NCBI RefSeq assembly: GCF_000934685.1
Contig: NZ_JYNQ01000001.1
Span: forward strand, 558,001 to 622,000
Origin: Lacinutrix sp. Hel_I_90
Lineage (GTDB): Bacteria > Bacteroidota > Bacteroidia > Flavobacteriales > Flavobacteriaceae
Direction of reading: 5' to 3'
DNA length: 64,000 nucleotides
Shown here: positions 55,079 to 63,764 of the stretch, in pieces
Layout: each line of letters begins with the position of its first letter
Position numbering within the stretch: position 1 is the first letter of the stretch
Notes under the pieces: model-generated
Told to the model about the DNA's origin: nothing
Seen by the model: the letters and a program-made list of their open reading frames with translations, nothing else
The model's database searches: none
Translations under genes and position numbers: made by a program

Positions 55079-56563
55079 ATGAAAACTTTAAAATATATTC
55101 AAAAAAGCAGTTTTTTAATGCTATGCTTACTATTTATTGGAAATAGTTTTGCGCAAAATGACCGCTCTATATTAAAAGATAAATTTAGATTTATCTATAT
55201 AGCCAACCCAAACAGTACCAGCTCCATAATTTTGAATAATAATCAAATTTATAGCGGTAACGAAACGGGGACTTTCTGGACCAACAGTAATATGGGACGT
55301 AGTCAAGCTTTAGTAAGAGCTTTACTTAGGGATAATGGAAATGGTGGTGATCAAACACTTCAATATTTTGCATCAAAAATTGTTAAAATAGTAGATAAAC
55401 CAGTACTGGTGTATCTCTATGATGATACTAATGTTACTCTCACATCAGCTTCAATTCAAAGATGGGGTTTATGTGCAGATGATCCTAATAGTGCAAACCC
55501 TAAAGCATGGCCTTGTGCTAATAACCAATCTTTGGCCGATGATTTTTCGCAAAACATCGCCAGATGTTTAGGAAATCCAGATCCCGGGAGAACAGATGAT
55601 CGCTGGGGAGGCTATATGCATTTGGGGGCGCATCATTTAAATGCACATCCTGTGATATGGACCAAAGGCACTTTTATTCACGAATTGGTGCATACCCAAG
55701 ATATCTCTGATAATAGAATGCATATGTTCTGGGTCAATGGATCAAATTTTCGCTACGGATTAGACGGCAATCATTATGGAATAGAAGCGGTACCTAATTT
55801 AGGGATGACTTACAAGGAAGGGATTGCAAACACAATTACCTTACTTTATGATAATACAAAATCTTCAGACATGTTCAATTGGTTTAAAGACAACGAAGCA
55901 CTTATTGTAGAAATAAATCCCAATCCTGAAGGCACAGGTCCAGGAAACGTACACAGATGCCTTGATGTTACTCACCCAAGTCCTGATGCGTGGCTATATA
56001 ACGTTATGATGGATGCTGGTGAAACCTCGTTAAGAACTGTAAACGTTCCTTCAGGAAGCACAAACCAATATGCGGTCTTTAAAATTAGAGACGTAGCTCC
56101 TAAATTTATAGTTCACAATGAATTTATTTTAGCACTGATTTTTTCTGAATATGCGCATCATATATCACTTGGTAGATTTATTTCTGCATTACACTATTCA
56201 AACAATCAGTTATTTAGAGTTTGTGCTAGTGGTGTTGCCGTACTTTTCGAAAACATGTGTATTGAAGGTATTCCTGAAGGAGAAACGCTAGCCAGTTTAT
56301 CACAATCTCAATCCGGTATAACAGAAAAAAAATATTTGCTTCCTTTAGCATTTGCTGACTATTTTACGTCTTACAGATCTCAAACTAAATCAGACTTTGA
56401 AACTATTTTTGAAAATGCACTGCCACAAGGTTGGATTGATCTTTATTGGGACACTGCAAGAACAACTGTTAGAAATGCCGTTCCTATCACCACTCCTGAA
56501 AGAGGAGACCTTACAGATATTGCTATAGCCTTAGGCATAACAACATCTTCAATAGATGATTAG
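55079..56563 (+). CDS. Secreted HExxH-motif protein, last gene of the paralogue operon
   Basis: A 494-residue protein with signal peptide ending NSFAQ. The zinc-site motif is HELVH (201-205, in GTFIHELVHTQD). Glu247 in MTYKEGIANT or Glu236 in YGIEAVPN could be the third ligand, as in gluzincins. The body is long, with conserved-looking segments RWGGYMHLGAHHLNAHP and NEFILALIFSEYAHHISLGRF and several Cys pairs. Whether it cleaves peptides is unproven. It follows the last paralogue by 11 bases and precedes the terminator at 56696. I do not recognise the family. Confidence 0.7.
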   Translation: MKTLKYIQKSSFLMLCLLFIGNSFAQNDRSILKDKFRFIYIANPNSTSSIILNNNQIYSGNETGTFWTNSNMGRSQALVRALLRDNGNGGDQTLQYFASKIVKIVDKPVLVYLYDDTNVTLTSASIQRWGLCADDPNSANPKAWPCANNQSLADDFSQNIARCLGNPDPGRTDDRWGGYMHLGAHHLNAHPVIWTKGTFIHELVHTQDISDNRMHMFWVNGSNFRYGLDGNHYGIEAVPNLGMTYKEGIANTITLLYDNTKSSDMFNWFKDNEALIVEINPNPEGTGPGNVHRCLDVTHPSPDAWLYNVMMDAGETSLRTVNVPSGSTNQYAVFKIRDVAPKFIVHNEFILALIFSEYAHHISLGRFISALHYSNNQLFRVCASGVAVLFENMCIEGIPEGETLASLSQSQSGITEKKYLLPLAFADYFTSYRSQTKSDFETIFENALPQGWIDLYWDTARTTVRNAVPITTPERGDLTDIAIALGITTSSIDD

Positions 56564-56857
56564 AATAAACTCCTGCAATCTCAAGCCATTGAAACGGTAT
56601 ACTTTTATGTGCTTTATTTGAGATTGTCTTTGCTAATTTAAAATATGAGGTTGTAGTCATTATAATTCGTAAAGTTCACAGATAAACACATGAAGAAAGC
56701 TCTAAGTTTTAACTTAGAGCTTTTACTATTGTTAAGTACATGTATTCAAAAGAAAACGGCTGTTGTTATATGTGATATTCTTTTCAATTATAATTGAGCA
56801 ACGGTTGTACTCTAGTTTAAAGCGCCTTATTAAAATAGGATTTTAAATAAACATAAT
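56564..56857. other. Non-coding stretch between the secreted-paralogue operon and the regulator
   Basis: About 290 bases with no supported gene. It contains the terminator at 56696-56724 and, further on, AT-rich sequence leading to the palindrome and -7 element of the regulator gene. No RNA gene is visible. Confidence 0.6.
56696..56724 (+). terminator. Strong terminator closing the secreted-paralogue operon
   Basis: AAGCTCTAAGTT / AACTTAGAGCTT is a perfect 12-pair stem with a two-base loop and ends in TTTT. It lies 133 bases past the last stop of the block. Confidence 0.8.
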
Positions 56858-56869
56858 GCGAACGTTCGC
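56858..56869 (+). promoter_or_regulatory. Perfect palindrome, candidate operator of the XRE regulator
   Basis: GCGAACGTTCGC is a perfect 12-base palindrome, GC-rich in an AT-rich gap. It is 26 bases upstream of the -7 element, so a bound dimer would cover the -33 region. Autoregulation is the simplest reading. Confidence 0.5.
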
Positions 56870-56895
56870 TACAAATAAATAATCGCAAAAAAACG

Positions 56896-56903
56896 TATCT
56901 TTG
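56896..56903 (+). promoter_or_regulatory. -7 element directly in front of the XRE regulator start codon
   Basis: TATCTTTG, full TAnnTTTG match, five bases before the ATG at 56909. The message would be nearly leaderless. It also shows that the in-frame GTG at 56903 is not the start. Confidence 0.5.
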
Positions 56904-56908
56904 TGTCA

Positions 56909-58384
56909 ATGGAAGAAGAATACATCAAACTCATTTTTGGCTTAAAACTAAAGCAGATACGGACTGACAAGAATTTGTCTTTATTCGGATTGTCTAAACT
57001 TAGCGGTTTATCTAAGTCCTATTTAAACGAAATAGAAAAAGGCAAAAAATATCCTAAACCAGATAAAATTGCACTATTAGCTGAAAAATTAGATGTTCCT
57101 TATGATCATTTCGTATCCTTAAAATTAGACAAAAATCTGGCTCCCATTGGCGAAATACTACAATCAAAAATCTTAAAAGAAATTCCTTTAGAGGTTTTTG
57201 GCATTGAAGAAAGCACACTTATAGACATCGTTTCCAATGCACCTGCAAAAGTAAATGCCTTTATAAGTACCATTATTGAAATTGCCCAGCATTATAGTTT
57301 TAGTAAAGAAAGTTTTTATTTAGCTTCTGTTCGTTCCTTTCAACAAGCAAACAATAATTATTTTGATGATTTAGAGCAAAGTGTTGTCCAGTTTGCTAAA
57401 GCCTATCAAATTGATTTAAACAAACCCATTTCATCTTCAGAATTAGAGGAGGTTTTGATAGAAGAATATGGTTACACTATAAATAATAAAGATTTAGAGA
57501 AACATAAAGAGTTAGACACCTTACGTTCTATATTTATCCCGAAAACAAAAACACTATTATTAGCGAATCACATCGATGATGCCCAACGCAGCTTTATTTA
57601 CGCTAAAGAATTAGCCTATAACATCCTTAAATACAAAGCGCGTTTGTACACCTTCTCTTGGATTAAATTTGAAAATTTCGATCAGGTTTTAAATAATTTC
57701 TATGCGTCGTATTTTGCTGGTGCTTTATTACTACCGCGCACTATTATGACTAAGAAACTCACTAAACTTTTTAATAAGAAAGCATTTGACAGTGATGCCT
57801 TTGTTACGATTGCTGAGTCCTTTAACGCCTCTCCTGAATCCTTTTATCAACGGTTAACAAATATTTTACCGAAAGATTTTAATCTTCAGAATTTATTCTT
57901 TTTACGATTTGTGCATAAAAAAGATGATAAAAAATTCTATCTAAATAAAGAACTGCATTTAACGCATCAACATTCGCCTCATGCTAATGAAACTGATGAA
58001 CATTATTGTAGACGCTGGGTATCACTAAAAGTATTACAAGACATCGTAAAGACTAATGATAATCATGTTTTTGACATTCAAATTTCGCATTATCCAGACA
58101 GCAAGCATTCTTATTTAATTTTTTCTTCGGCTACTAGAGATCCTTTTAAAACAGATCAATACAGAAGTGTTAGTGTTGGTTTATTAATTAATCAGCAATT
58201 AAAGCGTAAGATTACTTTTTGGGATGATCCCTCAATAAAGCGGTTTAACGTGGGGGTTACTTGCGAACGTTGTGCTATTAGTGATTGTAAAGAGCGTATG
58301 GTCCCTCCTGTTCTATTAGAAAAAGAGCAAAAAAATTTACAAATTGAAGCAGTTGTTGAAGATTTATTTAAGCAATTTAGCTAG
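56909..58384 (+). CDS. XRE-family transcriptional regulator of the ScfR/RamB type
   Basis: 491 residues from the ATG at 56909. N-terminal helix-turn-helix (~8-65: KLKQIRTDKNLSLFGLSKLS, SKSYLNEIEKGKKYPKPDKI), then a long middle region containing an IrrE/peptidase-like segment (~170-300), without a visible HExxH, and a C-terminal Cys-containing domain (VGVTCERCAISDCKERMVPP). This is the layout of short-chain fatty acyl-CoA regulators (RamB, PrpC2/MccR). These control acetate/propionate or glyoxylate metabolism and usually regulate themselves. No aceA/aceB genes are in this window. A perfect palindrome lies upstream. Confidence 0.85.
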   Translation: MEEEYIKLIFGLKLKQIRTDKNLSLFGLSKLSGLSKSYLNEIEKGKKYPKPDKIALLAEKLDVPYDHFVSLKLDKNLAPIGEILQSKILKEIPLEVFGIEESTLIDIVSNAPAKVNAFISTIIEIAQHYSFSKESFYLASVRSFQQANNNYFDDLEQSVVQFAKAYQIDLNKPISSSELEEVLIEEYGYTINNKDLEKHKELDTLRSIFIPKTKTLLLANHIDDAQRSFIYAKELAYNILKYKARLYTFSWIKFENFDQVLNNFYASYFAGALLLPRTIMTKKLTKLFNKKAFDSDAFVTIAESFNASPESFYQRLTNILPKDFNLQNLFFLRFVHKKDDKKFYLNKELHLTHQHSPHANETDEHYCRRWVSLKVLQDIVKTNDNHVFDIQISHYPDSKHSYLIFSSATRDPFKTDQYRSVSVGLLINQQLKRKITFWDDPSIKRFNVGVTCERCAISDCKERMVPPVLLEKEQKNLQIEAVVEDLFKQFS

Positions 58385-58410
58385 CTTTATTAAGCAGCTC
58401 TAACTAAGCG

Positions 58411-58911
58411 TTATTTTTTAAAGTTGTAATCTAAATAATACTCTAGTGCATCACAGTATCTCTGATCCTCAATGCAAAGTGTGTGTGTCGTTTCGATAAG
58501 GAGATTTACAACGTTTTCATTTTTAGGGTCTATTTTATGTGCTAAAACAAATTCAGAATACGCACCAGAGACATTATGTTTTGAAAGTCTGCTTTTGCCT
58601 GAGTTCAGCAAAAACTGAAATGCAGTTTCATTACATTCTGAATGCACGATAACCCTCTTTCTCTCAAGGGACGATTCATATTGATGCCATTTACTTCCCA
58701 GTATATATAAAGCACTAAAAAACAGTAAAATTATAGCTATTGTAGTAAAGCCTACTGCTCTTCTATTCTCTTTTGATTTAGGCTTTAATGCAAATGTTCT
58801 GGAATATGAGGGTAAAGAAGCAAAGGTAGGTACTTTACCTCGTTTAGAAAATGGCCGATGCAATTTACGTTTGTAAATCCAACTTTGCATGCCTAGTCCA
58901 GAATACCCCAT
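58411..58911 (-). CDS. Membrane-anchored protein with TPR-like C-terminus
   Basis: A 166-residue protein. A basic N-terminal region (~1-50, KRKLHRPFSKRGK) is followed by one membrane helix (~53-72, AVGFTTIAIILLFFSALYIL) and a C-terminal helical region (~92-160). The segment NSGKSRLSKHNVSGAYSEFVLAHKIDPKNENVVNLLIE is shaped like one TPR unit. A periplasmic TPR-like domain on an inner-membrane anchor is the likely topology. Starting the gene at the second Met (residue 8) is equally possible. Function unknown. Confidence 0.7.
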   Translation of the reverse strand: MGYSGLGMQSWIYKRKLHRPFSKRGKVPTFASLPSYSRTFALKPKSKENRRAVGFTTIAIILLFFSALYILGSKWHQYESSLERKRVIVHSECNETAFQFLLNSGKSRLSKHNVSGAYSEFVLAHKIDPKNENVVNLLIETTHTLCIEDQRYCDALEYYLDYNFKK

Positions 58912-58978
58912 ATAAGTGTTTACTTATAGGTCTATTTTATGTGAAATTTGTTACTCCTAAAATTAAATTTTACACTGA

Positions 58979-60745
58979 TCACAAGCCTTTTAAAGAATCA
59001 ATTTTTCGCTGTAATCGTGAAATCTCATCGTCTTCACGTTTTTTAGTAATTGAATCTAATTTTCGTTGCAAATTATCTATAGCTTTACTATTGCTGTTAA
59101 TGTTATTTCTAAATTTTGTGGTGTCTACAGCGATCACATGAGCTGCAGAATCACTTATCGTTTCAATAGGTTTAATTTCATTAATATAATAATCATTAAT
59201 ACGTTCACCTTCGCTTGAGCTCCAGGCTTCATTTAATTGATCATACAGTTCCTTTTCCCAACCGCTGGGATGCTTTACATCTATCCAAACCACATCACGG
59301 TATTCACTATCTATTAATGCTAAATCTGGTGTCGCCGCACCATCAAAGTTCTTAGAGCCGTCTTTAACTGCGGCAATAGTTCCTAAGAAAAACAAACGTT
59401 TTCTTCCTGCGATGTTTTTAATATAGGGCCTAAACTCTACAGGTTTATTCACACTCCAATCAAATTCTTTACGGGATTCTATCACTTTTAAAGGCATGGC
59501 AGAAACACCAGCGTACCCTTGTTTTTTAGCCCCATGATCATAATAAAACAGCTTATCTGAGCCATCAGCTGGCACAAAAACGCTATAGGTTAAACTGGAA
59601 CGCTCATCGCCTATTGGTTCTAAACCAAACCAATGGTACAATCCGCTATAGGCTGGAACCTGGGTATCTTCAAAATTAAAATCGGTGACAAAAGGTTGCT
59701 GATTTTGATCATCTGCTAAATCTGGAATTTTAACCGCCGTTTTCATATTCCATGGCAAAGGATCACTAAACCCACCTAAAAATTTTAATGATTCGCCTTG
59801 TAAGCGGGATACTTTTTCGGCTAAGATGTTCTGTCGTGTTAAAAACGGGTAGTTCTTTAATTCCTCTGGCGCAATAAACTTCCCTTTCCCAATGGTAATG
59901 CGTTCAAGATAATCTTTAAAATAGTGTACGCCATTTTCAATAATCATGACCCCTCCAAAAGTTGGATATGGAAAAAAGAACCCTTTCCATTTTATCAAAC
60001 TCACAACTTCAACCCATTGTCCTGTATCATTTTTCATATAATAGGTGTCGCTTGGTTCATAGTTTAATAACATCCACGGATTAAAACGCTGCACGACTGC
60101 ATTGTAAGTGTTTCGACTAAATTTTAGAGATTCTCCTATAGAAAAGGTCACTGGAATTCTATTTTCATTTGAAAAACGCGGAAACGGTGTCGTACTCGAT
60201 ACAGAAAACACCTCTTCTATATTATCACGCATGCCTTGCCAATAATACTTCTCGGTGGGCTGAATGGCCATCGTCCATTTATTCTCATTGTCTACTCTTA
60301 CCAAATGTGGCAATGAGACATCTTTAGTTTCACCAACACTTTCATTAGCCATAGAATGAATGTTATTTAATGGCTGAATCCGTTCGTTTTGCGTTAGGGG
60401 TAGTTCATTTATTTCTACACGATTTAAGTCATTAAATACATTGTAGGTTTTCATATAATCATATAGTTCTAACTTCCAACCTACGACATAAAAAGCGGCA
60501 AAAAACACACCCAATAGCACCAAAATGAAGATGCGTTTGCCCGTTGAAGCCTGACGTCTAAATTTCTGTAATCCGAAGAATAGAATTAAAGCACTCAGTA
60601 AAATAACAAAAATGAATTTACGTACAAATAATAATGCCGGTTGGTAATCATCTCGTAAAAAGAAGAGTAAAGCAATAAGAATAAGCGCTATTATAACAAC
60701 GATTCGCTTTTGTTTTCCGCCTTTATTCCAGTAGTTTTTGATCAT
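58979..60745 (-). CDS. Large membrane-anchored hypothetical protein
   Basis: A 588-residue protein with three N-terminal membrane helices (~15-100: IVVIIALILIALLFFL, FIFVILLSALILFFGL, IFILVLLGVFFAAFYVVGW). A large extracytoplasmic domain follows (~105-540) and a final coiled-coil stretch with KLDSITKKREDDEISRLQRK. The globular part is rich in aromatic/Pro strands (YYWQGMRDNIEEVF, WFGLEPIGDERSSLTYSVF). I do not recognise a domain. It is followed by the TPR-like protein and preceded by another small membrane protein on the same strand. Confidence 0.75.
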   Translation of the reverse strand: MIKNYWNKGGKQKRIVVIIALILIALLFFLRDDYQPALLFVRKFIFVILLSALILFFGLQKFRRQASTGKRIFILVLLGVFFAAFYVVGWKLELYDYMKTYNVFNDLNRVEINELPLTQNERIQPLNNIHSMANESVGETKDVSLPHLVRVDNENKWTMAIQPTEKYYWQGMRDNIEEVFSVSSTTPFPRFSNENRIPVTFSIGESLKFSRNTYNAVVQRFNPWMLLNYEPSDTYYMKNDTGQWVEVVSLIKWKGFFFPYPTFGGVMIIENGVHYFKDYLERITIGKGKFIAPEELKNYPFLTRQNILAEKVSRLQGESLKFLGGFSDPLPWNMKTAVKIPDLADDQNQQPFVTDFNFEDTQVPAYSGLYHWFGLEPIGDERSSLTYSVFVPADGSDKLFYYDHGAKKQGYAGVSAMPLKVIESRKEFDWSVNKPVEFRPYIKNIAGRKRLFFLGTIAAVKDGSKNFDGAATPDLALIDSEYRDVVWIDVKHPSGWEKELYDQLNEAWSSSEGERINDYYINEIKPIETISDSAAHVIAVDTTKFRNNINSNSKAIDNLQRKLDSITKKREDDEISRLQRKIDSLKGL

Positions 60746-60809
60746 ATCTATATGCTGCGTTAACTTATTTAATACTTCGCATTGCGTTTAGACGTTGTAT
60801 GCAACGTTT

Positions 60810-61337
60810 TTATAAATGCCCCTTATCCTTTAACCTTTGCCGTGCACTCTTTTTAGGCACCTCAGGTTCTTTTTTAATTTCTTTTTTAGCTTCTTCTAAA
60901 GCCTTCGTGTCTTTAGCTTCCAAATCCTTGATGTACTCTTTTCCTTTTTCAACGGTATCTTTTACAGCATCAACAAAGGAATCCCCTTTCTCGTCCAAAA
61001 CTTCAGAAGATTTAAACACCAAATTTGCTAAATAAGTGCCTACAAGCGTTCCAAAAATACCCGAAGCAAATAATGATAAAGTGGCTAAATCAATTGGAAT
61101 AAGAAATCTTACAATGACAATCCCTAGTAAAAATAATACAGCGATATAAACCAGTCTCATTAAAAAGGATTGCTGATACACAAACCCTTTATTACTATCA
61201 GACTTCATTTGTAATTCTTTTGAATAAAAGAGTTTATTAAAAAACCGATAGACTTTATTTGTTTTAGATTCTCGCCAATACAAAACAATTCCGAAAAGGA
61301 TTGAGGCGATGAAGAGTATTATTTCTAGTGACATCAT
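60810..61337 (-). CDS. Membrane protein with charged C-terminal tail
   Basis: A 175-residue protein with one N-terminal helix (LEIILFIASILFGIVLYW) and two more around ~60-105 (RLVYIAVLFLLGIVIVRFLI, LATLSLFASGIFGTLVGTYL). A Lys/Glu-rich, probably coiled-coil tail follows, ending PKKSARQRLKDKGHL. It starts with Met-Met; the second is equally possible. Together with the next two minus-strand genes (ending 58979 and 58411) it may form an envelope-related group, but gaps of ~65 bases make one operon uncertain. Confidence 0.72.
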   Translation of the reverse strand: MMSLEIILFIASILFGIVLYWRESKTNKVYRFFNKLFYSKELQMKSDSNKGFVYQQSFLMRLVYIAVLFLLGIVIVRFLIPIDLATLSLFASGIFGTLVGTYLANLVFKSSEVLDEKGDSFVDAVKDTVEKGKEYIKDLEAKDTKALEEAKKEIKKEPEVPKKSARQRLKDKGHL

Positions 61338-61453
61338 GGTTTTATTTAGTTTGAAGCACGACGTAAGACCTTTGAAAGTCCTTACTCAAGCTGGTTATTT
61401 TGTTATAGGCACTAAATTAGAAACTTGAAGTTTCTTAGGCGCATTGAATACAT

Positions 61454-61836
61454 TTATTCTTCAATTTTATTTCTAAAGGCTATCATCATATTCATTAAAT
61501 TAAAACACTCTTTATAATATTCATCGCACTTATCTTTTGTTAAATAATTACGTCTGACAACCTTATGCAAACAAGCAATAACTGCTACCAAAGCCCTTAT
61601 TGAATAACCTAAAATTTTTTATATTCTCTTCAAGACTGTAAAGTTGAACCCTCAGACATATTTAATGCAATAGAATCTGCTGCTCGTTTTAATTGAGATG
61701 ACAGATTAAATATTTCATCTTTGGGAAATGTCTTAGATAAAATATTCATATTCTCACCAAAATCCATTCCTTTTTGCCAAAGGATTACATCTTCAAATTT
61801 AAACTTCATCTCATTTTTTAAATTTCCATTATCCAT
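61454..61836 (-). pseudogene. Broken four-helix-bundle protein gene (23S rRNA intervening-sequence-type family)
   Basis: The intact part encodes MKFKFEDVILWQKGMDFGEN, FPKDEIFNLSSQLKRAADSIALNMSEGSTLQS, then a TGA. Beyond it the same frame gives REYKKF. One base appears to be missing in the T-run, after which the shifted frame reads LGYSIRALVAVIACLHKVV and RNYLTKDKCDEYYKECFNLM, to a TAA at 61454. Together these rebuild a normal ~120-residue four-helix bundle protein. Two lesions (an in-frame stop and a one-base loss) make this a pseudogene; the short N-terminal half could still be translated. Confidence 0.8.
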
Positions 61837-61891
61837 TTAACAAAACCTCAAACTCCTAACTTCAAGCTTCTAACCTATTAGTAGCCTTTTT

Positions 61892-63127
61892 TCAAATATT
61901 GTTACGAATTTCCTGAATGACCCATTCTTTTAGTGACGCATCCCAAGTATCATAACTTTTATAAAACTGTTCTTTATCGTACCAGTATAAAAATAAAACA
62001 TCTTTAGCAGATACATTAATTAAAAGTTTCCAAATTAAATCGATATGCTTTGACGACAGAGACGAATGTGGTTGATGCAGCGCTTCATAGAACTTAGCAT
62101 CTACTATATCGGCAATCTTAAACTGATTACTTACTTCCAATTTTTCTAAATAGCGCTCCACGCTCATGACTCGTTTTCTTGAATCGATATCTAATTTATT
62201 TAAATAACTCTTAAACAACACCTTATCATTTAAAATAGTTTTAATAGGGTGCTGCGTTTCTTTTAAATCTGAAGCAAATTCAAACTTTTTAATGCGTTCG
62301 TAACGGGCTGTTTTAGCTATGGCCTCTAAATCACATTCAATAATAATATGATCCCGAAGTTTCTCCATTAATTCGGGTTGTGAAATATGATAAATTAGCA
62401 CCTCGTGAGTGGTATCTTTAATAGCTTCTTTATACCATTTCAGGTCTTCGAAAACAAGAATGTCTGAAATAAAATCACGCAGCACATAAACACCACCAAA
62501 CGCCTTTGTATAAAAGGAATCGGTACTATATTGCAATTCATGTAACTCTAAATCCCGATCCCTTAAATCACCATAGGTCTTTGATGATTCTAGTAATTGC
62601 TGATGTAGGTTTTCATCTATAAAATTATGACCGTGTTTAAAGATTTCTATTAAGGTCAATTGCTCTTTTTGAACGGCATCTAAGTTGTCCATCAAATGAA
62701 AATGAATGGTCACCTTATCATATTTTAATAGGTCTAAAGGCTCATAAAAGGCATCAATATTCTGGTCAAAATCTAAACAAATGGCGCTATCTCGTGTAAT
62801 ATCGTTAATTTTCTGACGGTGTGTTCTAAACACCAGTTGCATCATCTCGCGATCGAAAGAATGAAAGGGTACATAAACCGGCATCCCTTTTTGTAAAGGC
62901 GAAATTAATATGGCATGCGGATTGGCCTCTCCATTATTCAAGTAATGAAGATTCTTTTTTTCTTCTGCTATTTCTGGGCTCCAGCCAATACCATCAATCG
63001 AAAAATTAGCCAGTTTTGTTGGTGTGAAACCTAGTTTAATCAAGCATTTATTATAACGCTCAACGAGTTTTCCACTTACAGGAATGAGTTCGCTTCTATA
63101 TAAATTCGCTTGTTTTAGTTTTTGCAT
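61892..63127 (-). CDS. DUF6638 family protein
   Basis: A 411-residue soluble, mostly helical protein without signal peptide, starting MQKLKQANLYRSELIPVSGKL. Recognisable stretches are KLGFTPTKLANFSIDGIGWSP, HAILISPLQKGMPVYVPFH, FDREMMQLVF and WVIQEIRNNI. I assign it to DUF6638, a Bacteroidota-specific family of unknown function, from memory of its N-terminal pattern. It lies 49 bases after the NUDIX gene on the same strand and is probably co-transcribed with it. Confidence 0.7.
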   Translation of the reverse strand: MQKLKQANLYRSELIPVSGKLVERYNKCLIKLGFTPTKLANFSIDGIGWSPEIAEEKKNLHYLNNGEANPHAILISPLQKGMPVYVPFHSFDREMMQLVFRTHRQKINDITRDSAICLDFDQNIDAFYEPLDLLKYDKVTIHFHLMDNLDAVQKEQLTLIEIFKHGHNFIDENLHQQLLESSKTYGDLRDRDLELHELQYSTDSFYTKAFGGVYVLRDFISDILVFEDLKWYKEAIKDTTHEVLIYHISQPELMEKLRDHIIIECDLEAIAKTARYERIKKFEFASDLKETQHPIKTILNDKVLFKSYLNKLDIDSRKRVMSVERYLEKLEVSNQFKIADIVDAKFYEALHQPHSSLSSKHIDLIWKLLINVSAKDVLFLYWYDKEQFYKSYDTWDASLKEWVIQEIRNNI

Positions 63128-63176
63128 TTTATTTTCCTCTTTCAGCTACGCTTAAGTTAAACTCAAACAGTATCTT

Positions 63177-63764
63177 TTAATTCTTAAAAATGTTATTTAT
63201 CTGTGCATATTGCAAAAGACAAATCGTTTTAAGATCTTTTATGTTCCCGTTACTCATCAATTCTATTGCCTCCTTAAAAGGCATCTCAAGTACTTCAATG
63301 TCTTCTGTTTCATTTTCTGCGCCGCCACCTTTACTTACTTTCATATCCGCAGAATATTCAGCTATAAAATAGTGTAGTACTTCTGTAAGCACGCCTGGCG
63401 AAGAATAAGCTTCCAGAACTTTTTTTACCTCTGTCAAGCGATACCCTGTTTCTTCTTCTGTCTCTTTTTTTATACAATCTTCAGGGTTGTCACCATCTAA
63501 CAAACCAGCACATGCCTCAATAAGTAAACCCGATGTGTTCCCGTTCATATAAGACGGAATTCTTAACTGTCGTGTTAACACTACCGTTTGTTTTTCTATG
63601 TTATACAAAAGTATCACAGCACCATTGCCACGAGCATAGCATTCACGAATTTGAGTTACCCATTCCCCATTATTTAAGTGATAGTCAAACGTTAGCTTGC
63701 TTAAGGTATACCGATATTTAGATAATAATTCACTTTTTAAATTCTTAATTCTATTATTACTCAT
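63177..63764 (-). CDS. nudK: NudK-type NUDIX hydrolase (GDP-mannose pyrophosphatase-like)
   Basis: A 195-residue protein, close to the 191 of E. coli NudK. The NUDIX region reads IEACAGLLDGDNPEDCIKKE followed by TEEETGY, which matches the unusual NudK box, with Lys where most NUDIX proteins have Arg. SSPGVLTEVLHYFIAEY after the box is also NudK-like. It should hydrolyse GDP-mannose or related nucleotide sugars to GMP and sugar phosphate. Its start overlaps the stop of the upstream gene by 8 bases, so the two are coupled. Confidence 0.85.
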   Translation of the reverse strand: MSNNRIKNLKSELLSKYRYTLSKLTFDYHLNNGEWVTQIRECYARGNGAVILLYNIEKQTVVLTRQLRIPSYMNGNTSGLLIEACAGLLDGDNPEDCIKKETEEETGYRLTEVKKVLEAYSSPGVLTEVLHYFIAEYSADMKVSKGGGAENETEDIEVLEMPFKEAIELMSNGNIKDLKTICLLQYAQINNIFKN

